A stretch of DNA of 12,060 nucleotides from Bacteroidaceae bacterium. GTDB taxonomy: Bacteria; Bacteroidota; Bacteroidia; Bacteroidales; Bacteroidaceae. The notes beneath the pieces are model-generated. The model worked only from the letters and a program-made list of their open reading frames with translations, was not told where the DNA came from and ran no database searches. The stretch is from NCBI GenBank assembly GCA_900765575.1, contig CAAFRW010000272.1, positions 1 through 12,060 on the forward strand. The letters are read 5' to 3'. Of this stretch, positions 1 to 5,285 are shown piece after piece. A program made the position numbers and the translations under genes. Positions within the stretch are counted from its first letter, which is position 1; each line of letters opens with the position of its first letter.

Positions 1-24
1 AATGAGCTCCATCGAACAGGAAAA

Positions 25-46
25 CTTAGTTATGCGAATAACTAAG
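25..46. repeat. Inverted repeat, 9-bp arms
   Basis: CTTAGTTAT at 25-33 is perfectly complementary to ATAACTAAG at 38-46, with a GCGA loop. No T-tract follows, so it is not a canonical terminator. Its AGTTATGCGAATAACTAA core closely resembles AGTTACGCAAATAACTAA at about 2454-2471, which suggests a dispersed short repeat. Confidence 0.6.
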
Positions 47-69
47 AAGTGAACAACTTCGATACTCCA

Positions 70-92
70 CAGTGTGGAAATATTCCACACTG
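70..92. repeat. Inverted repeat, 10-bp arms
   Basis: CAGTGTGGAA (70-79) and TTCCACACTG (83-92) are perfect complements around ATA. The short centre and lack of a T-run fit a dimeric protein-binding site better than an intrinsic terminator. It sits directly before the G-free tract. Confidence 0.6.
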
Positions 93-212
93 CCCCACAC
101 ACCATTCTACACATTTCCACAATCCACACCCTATTCTACAAACAAATCACTCTCCTACCCAAAATAAAATTCATTCCTCTTTTCATTATTCATTCTTTTC
201 TTTCAATTTCCC
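93..212 (+). promoter_or_regulatory. G-free, C-rich tract; possible Rho-loading (rut) site
   Basis: The + strand has no G in 120 consecutive bases while about 43 are C, by hand count. C-rich, G-poor, unstructured RNA is the classic signature of a Rho utilisation site, so this could mark Rho-dependent termination of a gene upstream of the window. The composition is directly seen; the function is inferred. Low-complexity drift or a leader RNA are alternatives. Confidence 0.35.
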
Positions 213-352
213 GAGTACTATCTTTTGTCTACGTCCGACTCTTCAAAAAGAAAAGAAAGAAAGAAAACATCCATTATATTTGGCAAAATAAGACAATTAT
301 CCTATCAAAATGACTATACCTACCTCTATTACGAAAGAATTAATATAGCACT

Positions 353-377
353 AAAAGGACTCCCTTTTCATTTTTTT
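353..377 (+). terminator. Weak intrinsic terminator candidate
   Basis: AAAAGG (353-358) pairs with CCTTTT (363-368) around the loop ACTC, and seven T residues follow at 371-377 after CA. The stem is short and AT-rich, so efficiency would be low. It could end a transcript entering from the left. Confidence 0.3.
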
Positions 378-459
378 CCATTCCCCATACCTATTGAAGA
401 GATTTTGTGGCACGCACCTTGTCCCTTCTTTTACAGATAACGATTAAAAAAGAAAAGAA

Positions 460-771
460 ATGAAAAAGGTATTAGTAGCCATCGCAATGGTAATAGGTTT
501 AGGTAACGGGATAATGATAGCAGCTACGCCTGCTTTTTCTATCAACGAAACAAGTAATACGGTTGTCGCTGACGGGTACTCTAAAATAGAAATAAAAGAC
601 ATCCCCGAAAGCGTGATGCAGGCAGTGGAGAAAGAAAATCCGGGCTGTTATTTCTTTGAAGCCTATATAGGAACTTTGGGAGGACAGACAGTTTACAAAA
701 TAGAACTCATTGATAATGCCGGAGAATCCTTTGTTGTAGTAGTAAACGAAAGGGGCGAAAACATAAAATGA
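460..771 (+). CDS. Small exported PepSY-like protein A
   Basis: The 103-aa product starts with a signal peptide: MKK, a hydrophobic stretch to about residue 22, and a likely cleavage site after the Ala of TPA near residue 25. The mature part of about 78 residues has the pattern IPESVMQAV, EAYIG, a YKIEL strand, then VVVNERGE at the C-terminus. This matches small Bacteroidales secreted proteins with a PepSY-like fold, in which a helix packs on a curved sheet. The ligand or partner is not known to me. The ATG is preceded by an A-rich leader (AAAAAAGAAAAGAA), normal for this group. The paralogue at 935 lies 163 bases downstream on the same strand. The gene call is firm; the family call is by pattern only. 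Confidence 0.8.
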   Translation: MKKVLVAIAMVIGLGNGIMIAATPAFSINETSNTVVADGYSKIEIKDIPESVMQAVEKENPGCYFFEAYIGTLGGQTVYKIELIDNAGESFVVVVNERGENIK

Positions 772-934
772 TTCAATAAGGATACAATTCAAAACAAGAA
801 AAGGAACTCATTCAAAAAAGAAGAATAGAAAGACTCTTCTATAGAATCGGGTTCATGACAAAAAACAAACTTTAAATACAAAGAACTTCAAGACAATAGC
901 ATATAATTAATGACGAATTAAAAAATTAAGAATC

Positions 935-1261
935 ATGAAAAAAACATTATTAGTAGTGGCTATCGCAACCATGAGTTTAGGAACCACAAGCGTATTGGCA
1001 CAAGACGTAAACACAGCAAAAGCTGACACCACAGTAGTAAACAACACCCAAGCTCCTGCCGACGAATTCGTGAAGATGAATGCACAAGAACTTCCTGAGG
1101 CTGTTCAGTTAGCATTAGGTAAAGAGTACAGTGGTGGAACTATTAAAGAAGCATACACTGCAACAAAAGGAGAAGAGAAACTTTATAAGGGTGTTTTAAT
1201 AAGCAAAGAAGGGGAAGAAATTACAGTAATCCTTAATGAAAAAGGGGAGATTAAAAAGTAG
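935..1261 (+). CDS. Small exported PepSY-like protein B
   Basis: The 108-aa product opens with MKKTLLVVAI, has a hydrophobic core and a clear AxA-type site SVLA before QDVN (cleavage after about residue 22). A Thr/Asp/Ala-rich linker (about 23-45) leads into a folded part with LPEAVQLAL, IKEAYTATKGEEKLYKGVL and ILNEKGEIKK. It shares the order of helix, EAYT, YK and NEKGE motifs with the protein at 460, so the two are tandem paralogues with low overall identity. A periplasmic or surface role is inferred from the signal peptide. No TAnnTTTG box is evident in the 163-base gap, so co-transcription with the upstream gene is possible. A stem-loop terminator follows 23 bases after the stop. Confidence 0.8.
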   Translation: MKKTLLVVAIATMSLGTTSVLAQDVNTAKADTTVVNNTQAPADEFVKMNAQELPEAVQLALGKEYSGGTIKEAYTATKGEEKLYKGVLISKEGEEITVILNEKGEIKK

Positions 1262-1284
1262 TCGAATCTTACTCTTATGCATTG

Positions 1285-1321
1285 GGCTGTCGTATATGTG
1301 AAATATGCGGCAGCCTTTTTT
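1285..1321 (+). terminator. Intrinsic terminator of the PepSY-like gene pair
   Basis: GGCTGTCGTATAT (1285-1297) pairs with ATATGCGGCAGCC (1303-1315), a 13-bp stem with two G-U wobbles and the loop GTGAA. Six T residues follow. This is a convincing Rho-independent terminator directly after the gene ending at 1261. Confidence 0.9.
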
Positions 1322-1517
1322 CTGCTTAACTTTAACTACCCTTCTAAGGGTACAACGTTTATACATCTTTACATCAATTGAATACACAAAGCTTATTACA
1401 AAATAAATAATTCCAACAACACAAGGAAGAGAATTCTATAACACAGAAACTAATTTCCAAGAAGCCTAAAATAAGTATAGTTGATATACAGATACTTACA
1501 ATTTTTAAAGTTCAGTT

Positions 1518-1560
1518 TTTGGGGTCATTTTGGGGTTAGGGTCACTGGTGACCCTAAATC
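1518..1560 (+). repeat. Left 43-bp inverted repeat
   Basis: It begins TTTGGGGTCATTTTGGGG and ends GTGACCCTAAATC. It matches the reverse complement of 1996-2038 at 42 of 43 positions; the single difference is T here against C there at the 20th base. It contains a nested palindrome, AGGGTCAC-TG-GTGACCCT, at 1538-1555. Confidence 0.92.
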
Positions 1561-1995
1561 CTGCACAATAATCCAATAATATAAACAACAAAAAGAATCA
1601 GAAGTCTTCTGCTATTCTAAAATTATATACATTATTATATCGAATCGAATCAGGAGTTAAAGGAGTTATCGCTTCACTCAGGAGTTTATGGAGATAAAGC
1701 TTTATATCACTCTCAAAAGGCGCATCATGTTACAGCGAAGGCTTTACAAAAGTTTTATCGGACATCCATATAAAACTCCTTGAATTAAAAGGATAGATAC
1801 ATTTAATAGAAGATAAATTTCAATCCATTTGAAAAGCCCACAACATCTGTATACTTTTTTCAAAATTCCTCATAAAAGAAGGCCCCATTATTCAATTTCA
1901 AATCAAAAGTCTGGAGTTCTGTAGAAAAGTCAGAAAACAGAACATATACAACTAAGAATCAATTATTTACATTTAACTCAGCTAAAAAGTACCTT

Positions 1996-2038
1996 GATTT
2001 AGGGTCACCAGTGACCCTGACCCCAAAATGACCCCAAA
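1996..2038 (-). repeat. Right 43-bp inverted repeat
   Basis: This is the reverse-complement partner of 1518-1560. It begins GATTTAGGGTCACCAGTGAC and ends TGACCCCAAA. The nested palindrome is at 2001-2018. Such conservation over 43 bases in an otherwise drifting AT-rich region suggests recent origin or functional constraint. Confidence 0.92.
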
Positions 2039-2170
2039 TCCATCTAAAAGCCAATCAGAGCATGTAATCTATTTTCTTAATTCCTTAAAGATTCATAAGC
2101 ATAGAACAACAGCTTTTGTCCTTGCCATATTCATGACTGTAGCATTCCATCACGATATGCGCCTGATTTT

Positions 2171-2228
2171 TCCGCAACTGCGAAAATAAAATTCCGTAAC
2201 TGCGAAAGATTTGCTCCGCAACTGCGAA
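2171..2228 (+). repeat. Three 14-bp repeats with exact 22-bp phasing
   Basis: TCCGCAACTGCGAA occurs at 2171-2184, TCCGTAACTGCGAA at 2193-2206 and TCCGCAACTGCGAA at 2215-2228. The start-to-start distance is 22 bp both times, about two helical turns, while the 8-bp spacers are unrelated. Each unit is itself partly palindromic (CGCAACTGCG). Iteron-like or cooperative protein-binding sites are the natural reading. Three units with 8-bp spacers do not make a CRISPR array. Confidence 0.8.
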
Positions 2229-2463
2229 GCCCAAACCAAAGTATACATTGGATTGGAATGATAAGTAATAAGCAAATTTAAAAACATCAAATTTTGGCCA
2301 AATAGAATCATCAGTTGTTTTTTCCTTAGGTTATACATTTAGTTCAAAAATCGGACGCTAGCAAATTGAACACTGTCGCACTCCGAAAGCAACGAATGGA
2401 ACTCGTAAAACAGCACTGAAATAACTAACCATGTCAGATGGAATAGGATTATAAGTTACGCAA

Positions 2464-2502
2464 ATAACTAACTATGTGACGAGACTTCACATAGTTAGTT
2501 AT
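2464..2502. repeat. Perfect 16-bp inverted repeat (hairpin)
   Basis: ATAACTAACTATGTGA (2464-2479) is perfectly complementary to 2487-2502, with the 7-base loop CGAGACT. No T-tract follows on either strand, so it is not a standard terminator. A degenerate direct copy of the left arm (AATAACTAACCATGTCA) lies at 2420-2436. It may be a cruciform-forming site, an operator or a transposon remnant. Confidence 0.85.
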
Positions 2503-2657
2503 CCGTGCCTCCTTTCATTCCTAAATACATTCCGATTTTCCATGTGCAATAAGGTTCAAAGAAAAGGGTAAAGACTGTTAGGCTTCCTCTGAATAGCAGT
2601 GATTCAATAGAATACACCACTATTTTTGCTTTTGATTGAAACTTTTCTATGAATTAT

Positions 2658-2688
2658 TTTGCTATGTAACTAAATTTAGTTACATTTG
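2658..2688 (+). promoter_or_regulatory. Promoter of the hicAB operon
   Basis: TTTG at 2658-2661 and TACATTTG at 2681-2688 are separated by 19 bp, a full match to the Bacteroides -33/-7 consensus. Transcription would start near 2695, giving a very short leader before the ATG at 2706. The -7 box is overlapped by the 22-bp palindrome. Confidence 0.8.
2664..2685. promoter_or_regulatory. 22-bp perfect palindrome, likely autoregulatory operator
   Basis: The half-site ATGTAACTAAA at 2664-2674 is followed at once by its exact reverse complement to 2685. It fills the spacer and covers the first bases of the -7 box, so a bound dimer would block RNA polymerase. Antitoxins of the HicB (ribbon-helix-helix) and HigA (helix-turn-helix) types usually repress their own operons through palindromes like this. 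Which of the two encoded regulators binds cannot be told. Confidence 0.75.
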
Positions 2689-2705
2689 TGAAAAGGACAA
2701 ATGAT

Positions 2706-2966
2706 ATGGGTACTAAAGAAAAGTTGATAGAGCGTTTTTGCAAGCGGCCTAAAGATTTCACTTACGATGAAACTTTAAAGGTGCTTTCTGCTTTTGGATA
2801 CAGTGAACACAATAAAGGTGCTACATCTGGTTCTCGCGTCAGATTTAAAAATGAGCAGACGGAGCAATATATTGATATTCATAAACCACATCCGGGAAGT
2901 ATCATGAAAGAGTGGATGATGAAAGCGATTTATCAACATTTAAAAAGTAATGGCTTAATTAAATAG
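2706..2966 (+). CDS. hicA: HicA-family toxin (mRNA interferase), GSR variant
   Basis: The 86-aa protein has the HicA double-stranded-RNA-binding-like layout: an N-terminal helix, then GYSEHNKGATSGSRVRF, IDIHKPHPG and a C-terminal helix ending HLKSNGLIK. HicA toxins cleave mRNA and are neutralised by HicB. The usual catalytic GSH motif reads GSR here, and a His-rich IHKPHPG follows. I recall a HicA subfamily with this GSR plus HxPHPG arrangement, so the protein may still be active. I chose ATG 2706: it has AAAAGGA eight bases upstream, while the earlier in-frame GTG at 2688 lies in the -7 box and before the expected transcript start. hicB follows 12 bases after the stop. Confidence 0.85.
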   Translation: MGTKEKLIERFCKRPKDFTYDETLKVLSAFGYSEHNKGATSGSRVRFKNEQTEQYIDIHKPHPGSIMKEWMMKAIYQHLKSNGLIK

Positions 2967-2978
2967 AAAGGATTGAAT

Positions 2979-3320
2979 ATGGATTACTTGGAATACAAAG
3001 GTTATAAAGGTTCAGTTGAATACAGCAAAGCTGACAACTGCCTTTTTGGAAAGGTGCTTGGAATGAGTAAAGATTTGATTCTTTATGAAGGTAACACTAT
3101 TGATGAACTTCGTGCAGATTTTGAAGCTGGAATAGAAAGCTATCTTGCCGGATGTCTGGCTGATGGAGTAGAGCCGCGTAAACCATATAGCGGTACATTG
3201 AACATCCGTATTTCACCGGAAATTCATAGCCGGATTGCTGTCCTTGCACAAGAAGCAGGAACAACCATTAATGGATATATAAAGCAGGCTTTGGAGAAGC
3301 AATTGCAATCGGTACATTGA
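2979..3320 (+). CDS. hicB: HicB-family antitoxin
   Basis: The 113-aa protein has a HicB-type N-terminal half with a degraded RNase H-like fold (YKGSVEYSKADNCLFGKVLG, TIDELRADFEAGIESYL). The C-terminal half, about 70-107, is a ribbon-helix-helix: PYSGTLNIRISPEIHSRIAV followed by TTINGYIKQALE. The first half masks HicA; the second binds DNA, probably the palindrome in the operon promoter. ATG 2979 has AAAGGA at 2967-2972 at good spacing. An in-frame TTG at 2973 would sit right on that ribosome site and is rejected. The stop is one base from the next ATG, indicating tight co-transcription. Confidence 0.9.
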   Translation: MDYLEYKGYKGSVEYSKADNCLFGKVLGMSKDLILYEGNTIDELRADFEAGIESYLAGCLADGVEPRKPYSGTLNIRISPEIHSRIAVLAQEAGTTINGYIKQALEKQLQSVH

Positions 3321-3321
3321 T

Positions 3322-3687
3322 ATGGCTAAGATAGAGAATGAGATAGAACATGATGCAATTTGCCAAAGGATAGAGGAACTTCTTCCTATGACAGATGATG
3401 ATACTCCATTGACTAATCCGAGATTGATTGAATTGAGGATTTTATCTGAATTGGTCATTGAGTATGAAGATGAACATTATCCTATTAAATCTCCGTCTTT
3501 GGTTGATGTAATAGAATTACGGATGTACGAGATGGGAATAAATCAAGATGAACTGTCTGAGTTACTTGGAATAAGCCCTTCTTGTATTAGTGACTATCTT
3601 ACTGGAAGAAGTGAGCCGACTTTAAAAGTTGCTCGTGAAATGAGTCGGATACTGAATATTGATGCCAACATTGTATTAGGAGTATAA
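3322..3687 (+). CDS. HigA/COG5499-like helix-turn-helix regulator
   Basis: The 121-aa protein has an acidic helical N-terminal part (about 1-55) and an Xre-type helix-turn-helix at about 72-101, with NQDELSELLGISPSCISDYL and then TGRSEPTLKVAREMSRILNI. This two-part layout resembles E. coli HigA (formerly YgjM), the antitoxin normally encoded after a RelE-like HigB toxin. Here there is no HigB; the gene starts one base after the hicB stop. It may be a third regulator of the HicAB unit, an antitoxin for an unknown partner, or the survivor of a HigBA pair captured by the operon. The family call is good; the role is inferred. Confidence 0.75.
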   Translation: MAKIENEIEHDAICQRIEELLPMTDDDTPLTNPRLIELRILSELVIEYEDEHYPIKSPSLVDVIELRMYEMGINQDELSELLGISPSCISDYLTGRSEPTLKVAREMSRILNIDANIVLGV

Positions 3688-3702
3688 TTAAATTTTAATA
3701 TT

Positions 3703-3999
3703 ATGACAACTATTAAATTAGGAAATGATGATTTTATCTTATTTATTAGAAAAAATCAACGTCAGGGCGGAAAAGCCTCTCTTACAAAAAATAATCAGTT
3801 AGGGAGTGATATTTGGAAATTTATTCGTGATAATAAAATTGGAGCTAAAGTCAATGAAGATAGTATTCCCTGTCAATGGAATCCAATAGAATGTAATGAC
3901 GAGGGATTTGGACTTCCAAAGAATGCAACTCAATTTAATATTGATACTTCCAAGCTTAAAATATTGTATGACAAATTATATGAAATATCTCAAGCTTAA
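3703..3999 (+). CDS. Unrecognised 98-aa protein, last gene of the TA operon
   Basis: I do not recognise this family. The protein is soluble-looking, with no signal peptide or membrane segment, and close to neutral in charge. It opens MTTIKLGNDDFILFIRKNQR, has a Trp motif (SDIWKFIRDNK), a PCQWNPIECND segment with two Cys, and a C-terminal helix (SKLKILYDKLYEISQA). It starts 15 bases after the HigA-like gene and ends 14 bases before a strong terminator, so it belongs to the same transcript. Its codon use is more AT-rich than its neighbours, which suggests recent acquisition. It could be a toxin partner, an accessory antitoxin or a passenger. The open frame is clear; function is unknown. Confidence 0.7.
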   Translation: MTTIKLGNDDFILFIRKNQRQGGKASLTKNNQLGSDIWKFIRDNKIGAKVNEDSIPCQWNPIECNDEGFGLPKNATQFNIDTSKLKILYDKLYEISQA

Positions 4000-4013
4000 A
4001 TTCTATTCTATAT

Positions 4014-4047
4014 AAAAGCGTGAAACCGAATGAATCACGCTTTTTTT
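4014..4047 (+). terminator. Intrinsic terminator of the TA operon
   Basis: AAAAGCGTGA (4014-4023) pairs perfectly with TCACGCTTTT (4035-4044), with T residues running through 4047. The A/T ends are symmetrical, so it could also stop minus-strand transcripts. It separates the four-gene unit from the orphan higA. Confidence 0.92.
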
Positions 4048-4063
4048 ATACCCTCCCCTTTTT

Positions 4064-4085
4064 ACGACAATCATTTCATTGTCGT
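4064..4085. promoter_or_regulatory. Inverted repeat upstream of higA, possible operator
   Basis: ACGACAAT (4064-4071) and ATTGTCGT (4078-4085) are perfect 8-bp arms around CATTTC. It lies 30 bases before the higA ATG, where HigA-family antitoxins commonly bind their own promoter. No clear TAnnTTTG box accompanies it. Confidence 0.5.
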
Positions 4086-4115
4086 GTATCTCCTCCTTTA
4101 ATAAAATAGAAAATT

Positions 4116-4445
4116 ATGATTAAAATAGATGGAATAGACCCTACGATGACAGCTAATAACTTAACTCCTTTTGAACCGACTCATCCGGGAGAAGTGTTAA
4201 AGGATGAAATTGAATTTAGAGGTATCTCGCAAAAGAAACTTGCTAAAGAAATGGGGGTGTCTTATACTGTATTAAATGAAATCTTGAATGCAAAACGTTC
4301 ACTAAATACAGAATATGCTATGCTCATAGAAGCTGCGTTAGACTTAGATGCTGAACCTTTGCTCAGAATGCAAACATCTTATGATTTACAATTTCTCCGC
4401 TACGTAACATCCGGTTTGGAGAAAGGACACTTCTTTTTAGTGTAA
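4116..4445 (+). CDS. Orphan HigA-family addiction antitoxin, abnormal C-terminus
   Basis: The 109-aa product fits the HigA addiction-antitoxin family: FEPTHPGEVLKDEIEFRGIS, a helix-turn-helix at about 37-60 (QKKLAKEMGVSYTVLNEILN) and the signature NAKRSLNTEYAMLIEAALDL followed by PLLRMQTSYDLQ. Family members I recall continue from that point into an RLxxIRK-type helix. Here the sequence switches to FLRYVTSGLEKGHFFLV and stops, which suggests the real 3' end was lost and replaced. No higB toxin lies upstream, only a terminator and an inverted repeat. Neither other frame after the switch restores the expected tail. It may be a decaying remnant at the island's right edge or a solitary regulator. 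ATG 4146 (Met11) is an alternative start. Confidence 0.75.
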   Translation: MIKIDGIDPTMTANNLTPFEPTHPGEVLKDEIEFRGISQKKLAKEMGVSYTVLNEILNAKRSLNTEYAMLIEAALDLDAEPLLRMQTSYDLQFLRYVTSGLEKGHFFLV

Positions 4446-4458
4446 CCTCTTGATTTTC

Positions 4459-4490
4459 GTTGCGAATCATAAGTATTTCACCTAACTTTG
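4459..4490 (+). promoter_or_regulatory. Promoter of the ydfG-hemW operon
   Basis: GTTG at 4459-4462 and TAACTTTG at 4483-4490, 20 bp apart, match the Bacteroides consensus. Transcription would begin near 4497, about 20 bases before the ATG at 4518. The -33 element lies only 14 bases after the higA stop. Confidence 0.75.
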
Positions 4491-4517
4491 TCCCACTTAA
4501 GCATAAAAAGAAAAGAA

Positions 4518-5276
4518 ATGGATAAAATTGTATTGATTACCGGAGCGTCCAGCGGCATTGGTGCCGGATGCGCACGTAAGTTTGCTTCGCAGGGAGCACG
4601 TCTGATACTGAACGGACGTAATCTGGAAAAATTGGAATCGATAAAGCAGGAGATAGAAACAACCTACCACACCCAAGTCTATCTGCTCCCCTTTGATGTA
4701 CGCGACCGTAAAGCGGCGTCTACAGCCCTAAGTACTCTTCCCGAGGAATGGAAAGCTATTGACATCCTTATCAATAACGCAGGACTGGTTATCGGCACAG
4801 ATAAGGAACAGGAAGGGAATCTGGACGAATGGGACATTGTAATTGACACTAACATAAAGTCTCTGTTGGCCATGACCCGCATGGTGGTTTCGGGAATGGT
4901 AGAACGCGGACGCGGACATATTATCAATATCGGCTCCATTGCCGGCGATATGGCATATCCCGGAGGTAGCGTTTATTGCGCCACTAAAGCAGCTGTAAAA
5001 GCGCTGTCCGATGGACTTCGCATTGATTTGGTTGACACTCCGTTGAGAGTAACCCTTATCAAACCGGGATTAGTAGAAACCAATTTCTCGATTGTCCGGT
5101 ATCGTGGAGACAAAGCCCAGGCAGACCATGTATACGAAGGCATTCATCCGTTGAATGGAGAGGATATTGCCGAAACAGTTTATTTTGCCGCTTCGGTTCC
5201 CGAATATATGCAAATTGCCGAAATGCTGGTGATGCCTACCAATCAGGCAACCGGTACAATTGTACACCGTAAATAA
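4518..5276 (+). CDS. ydfG: YdfG-like short-chain dehydrogenase (NADP-dependent)
   Basis: The 252-aa classical SDR has the Rossmann motif TGASSGIG (8-15), NNAG (86-89), the catalytic Ser140 in NIGSIAG, and Tyr153/Lys157 in YCATK, followed by PGLVETNF. The overall pattern, including NGRNLEKLE, SLLAMTRMVVSGMVERGRGH and SIVRYRGDK, closely resembles E. coli YdfG, a dehydrogenase of L-allo-threonine and other 3-hydroxy acids. The true substrate here is not shown. ATG 4518 follows an A-rich leader; the longer TTG start at 4488 is rejected because it lies in the -7 promoter box. hemW begins nine bases after the stop, so the two are co-transcribed. Confidence 0.9.
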   Translation: MDKIVLITGASSGIGAGCARKFASQGARLILNGRNLEKLESIKQEIETTYHTQVYLLPFDVRDRKAASTALSTLPEEWKAIDILINNAGLVIGTDKEQEGNLDEWDIVIDTNIKSLLAMTRMVVSGMVERGRGHIINIGSIAGDMAYPGGSVYCATKAAVKALSDGLRIDLVDTPLRVTLIKPGLVETNFSIVRYRGDKAQADHVYEGIHPLNGEDIAETVYFAASVPEYMQIAEMLVMPTNQATGTIVHRK

Positions 5277-5285
5277 TCCCTATCG

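Larger units (their letters stand above)
1..459. other. Gene-free leader region
   Basis: I see no convincing gene here. The open frames are short, overlap each other and encode low-complexity Pro/His/Ser/Phe-rich peptides. A frame open from the left edge ends in a TGA at 50-52 and could be the last codons of an upstream gene, but it is too short to judge. The stretch holds a 9-bp hairpin (25-46), a 10-bp hairpin (70-92), a G-free C-rich tract (93-212), an all-purine tract (245-267) and a weak hairpin with a T-tract (353-377). I found no clear TAnnTTTG promoter for the gene starting at 460. Confidence 0.6.
1518..2038. mobile_element. Possible non-autonomous element or invertible segment
   Basis: Two 43-bp inverted repeats with one mismatch enclose about 435 bp without a gene. 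The size, the termini and the lack of coding capacity fit a MITE-like element. No target-site duplication is obvious in the flanks (GTTCAGTT left, TCCATCTA right). Inside are three AGGAGTT copies (1652, 1661, 1680) and an inverted AACTCCT (1774-1780), where AGGAGTTTATGG can pair with CCATATAAAACTCCT. The palindrome nested in each arm also looks like a recombinase site, so a site-specific invertible segment is an alternative. I saw no strict TAnnTTTG promoter inside. The repeat pair is certain; the identity is not. Confidence 0.4.
1322..2657. other. Long gene-free stretch rich in repeats
   Basis: About 1.3 kb has no supportable gene. The longest open frame (minus strand, 2150-2338) runs through the 22-bp-phased repeats and resembles nothing I know. 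The stretch contains a small TACCCTT/AAGGGTA palindrome (1337-1352), the inverted-repeat-bounded segment 1518-2038, the phased repeats 2171-2228, direct copies of AATAACTAAC, and the hairpin 2464-2502. It is AT-rich and probably holds remnants of mobile DNA. Confidence 0.6.

Noticed and set aside
1..52. Open frame from the left edge ending in TGA, possible tail of an upstream gene
   Set aside because: Only 17 codons are visible with no recognisable motif, and a hairpin overlaps it.
70..145. Several CCACA motifs resembling DnaA boxes, possibly an origin
   Set aside because: The best matches differ from TTATCCACA at two positions, no dnaA or origin-linked gene is present, and the tract is simply C/A-rich.
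49..440. Three overlapping short open frames in the leader
   Set aside because: They are low-complexity, mutually overlapping and produced by the G-free tract, with no start signals.
445..462. Identical AAAAAGAAAAGAAATG before the genes at 460 and 4518, as possible insertion-site duplication
   Set aside because: It is an A-rich leader at both starts, expected for Bacteroides translation initiation, and too simple to count as an att site.
820..845. AGAAGA/TCTTCT hairpin between the PepSY-like genes as a terminator
   Set aside because: The stem is only six AT-rich pairs with a long loop and no T-tract.
1337..1352. TACCCTT-CT-AAGGGTA palindrome
   Set aside because: It is short, has no promoter or gene nearby to regulate, and lies just past a strong terminator.
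2171..2228. CRISPR array
   Set aside because: Units are 14 bp with 8-bp spacers, only three copies, and no cas genes.
2150..2338. 62-codon minus-strand open frame
   Set aside because: It reads through the 22-bp-phased repeats and has no family resemblance or promoter.
2688..2705. Longer HicA start at GTG 2688
   Set aside because: It lies in the -7 box upstream of the predicted transcript start; ATG 2706 has a good ribosome site.
4488..4517. Longer YdfG start at TTG 4488
   Set aside because: It falls inside the TAACTTTG promoter box, and the SDR fold begins at MDKIVLITGA.
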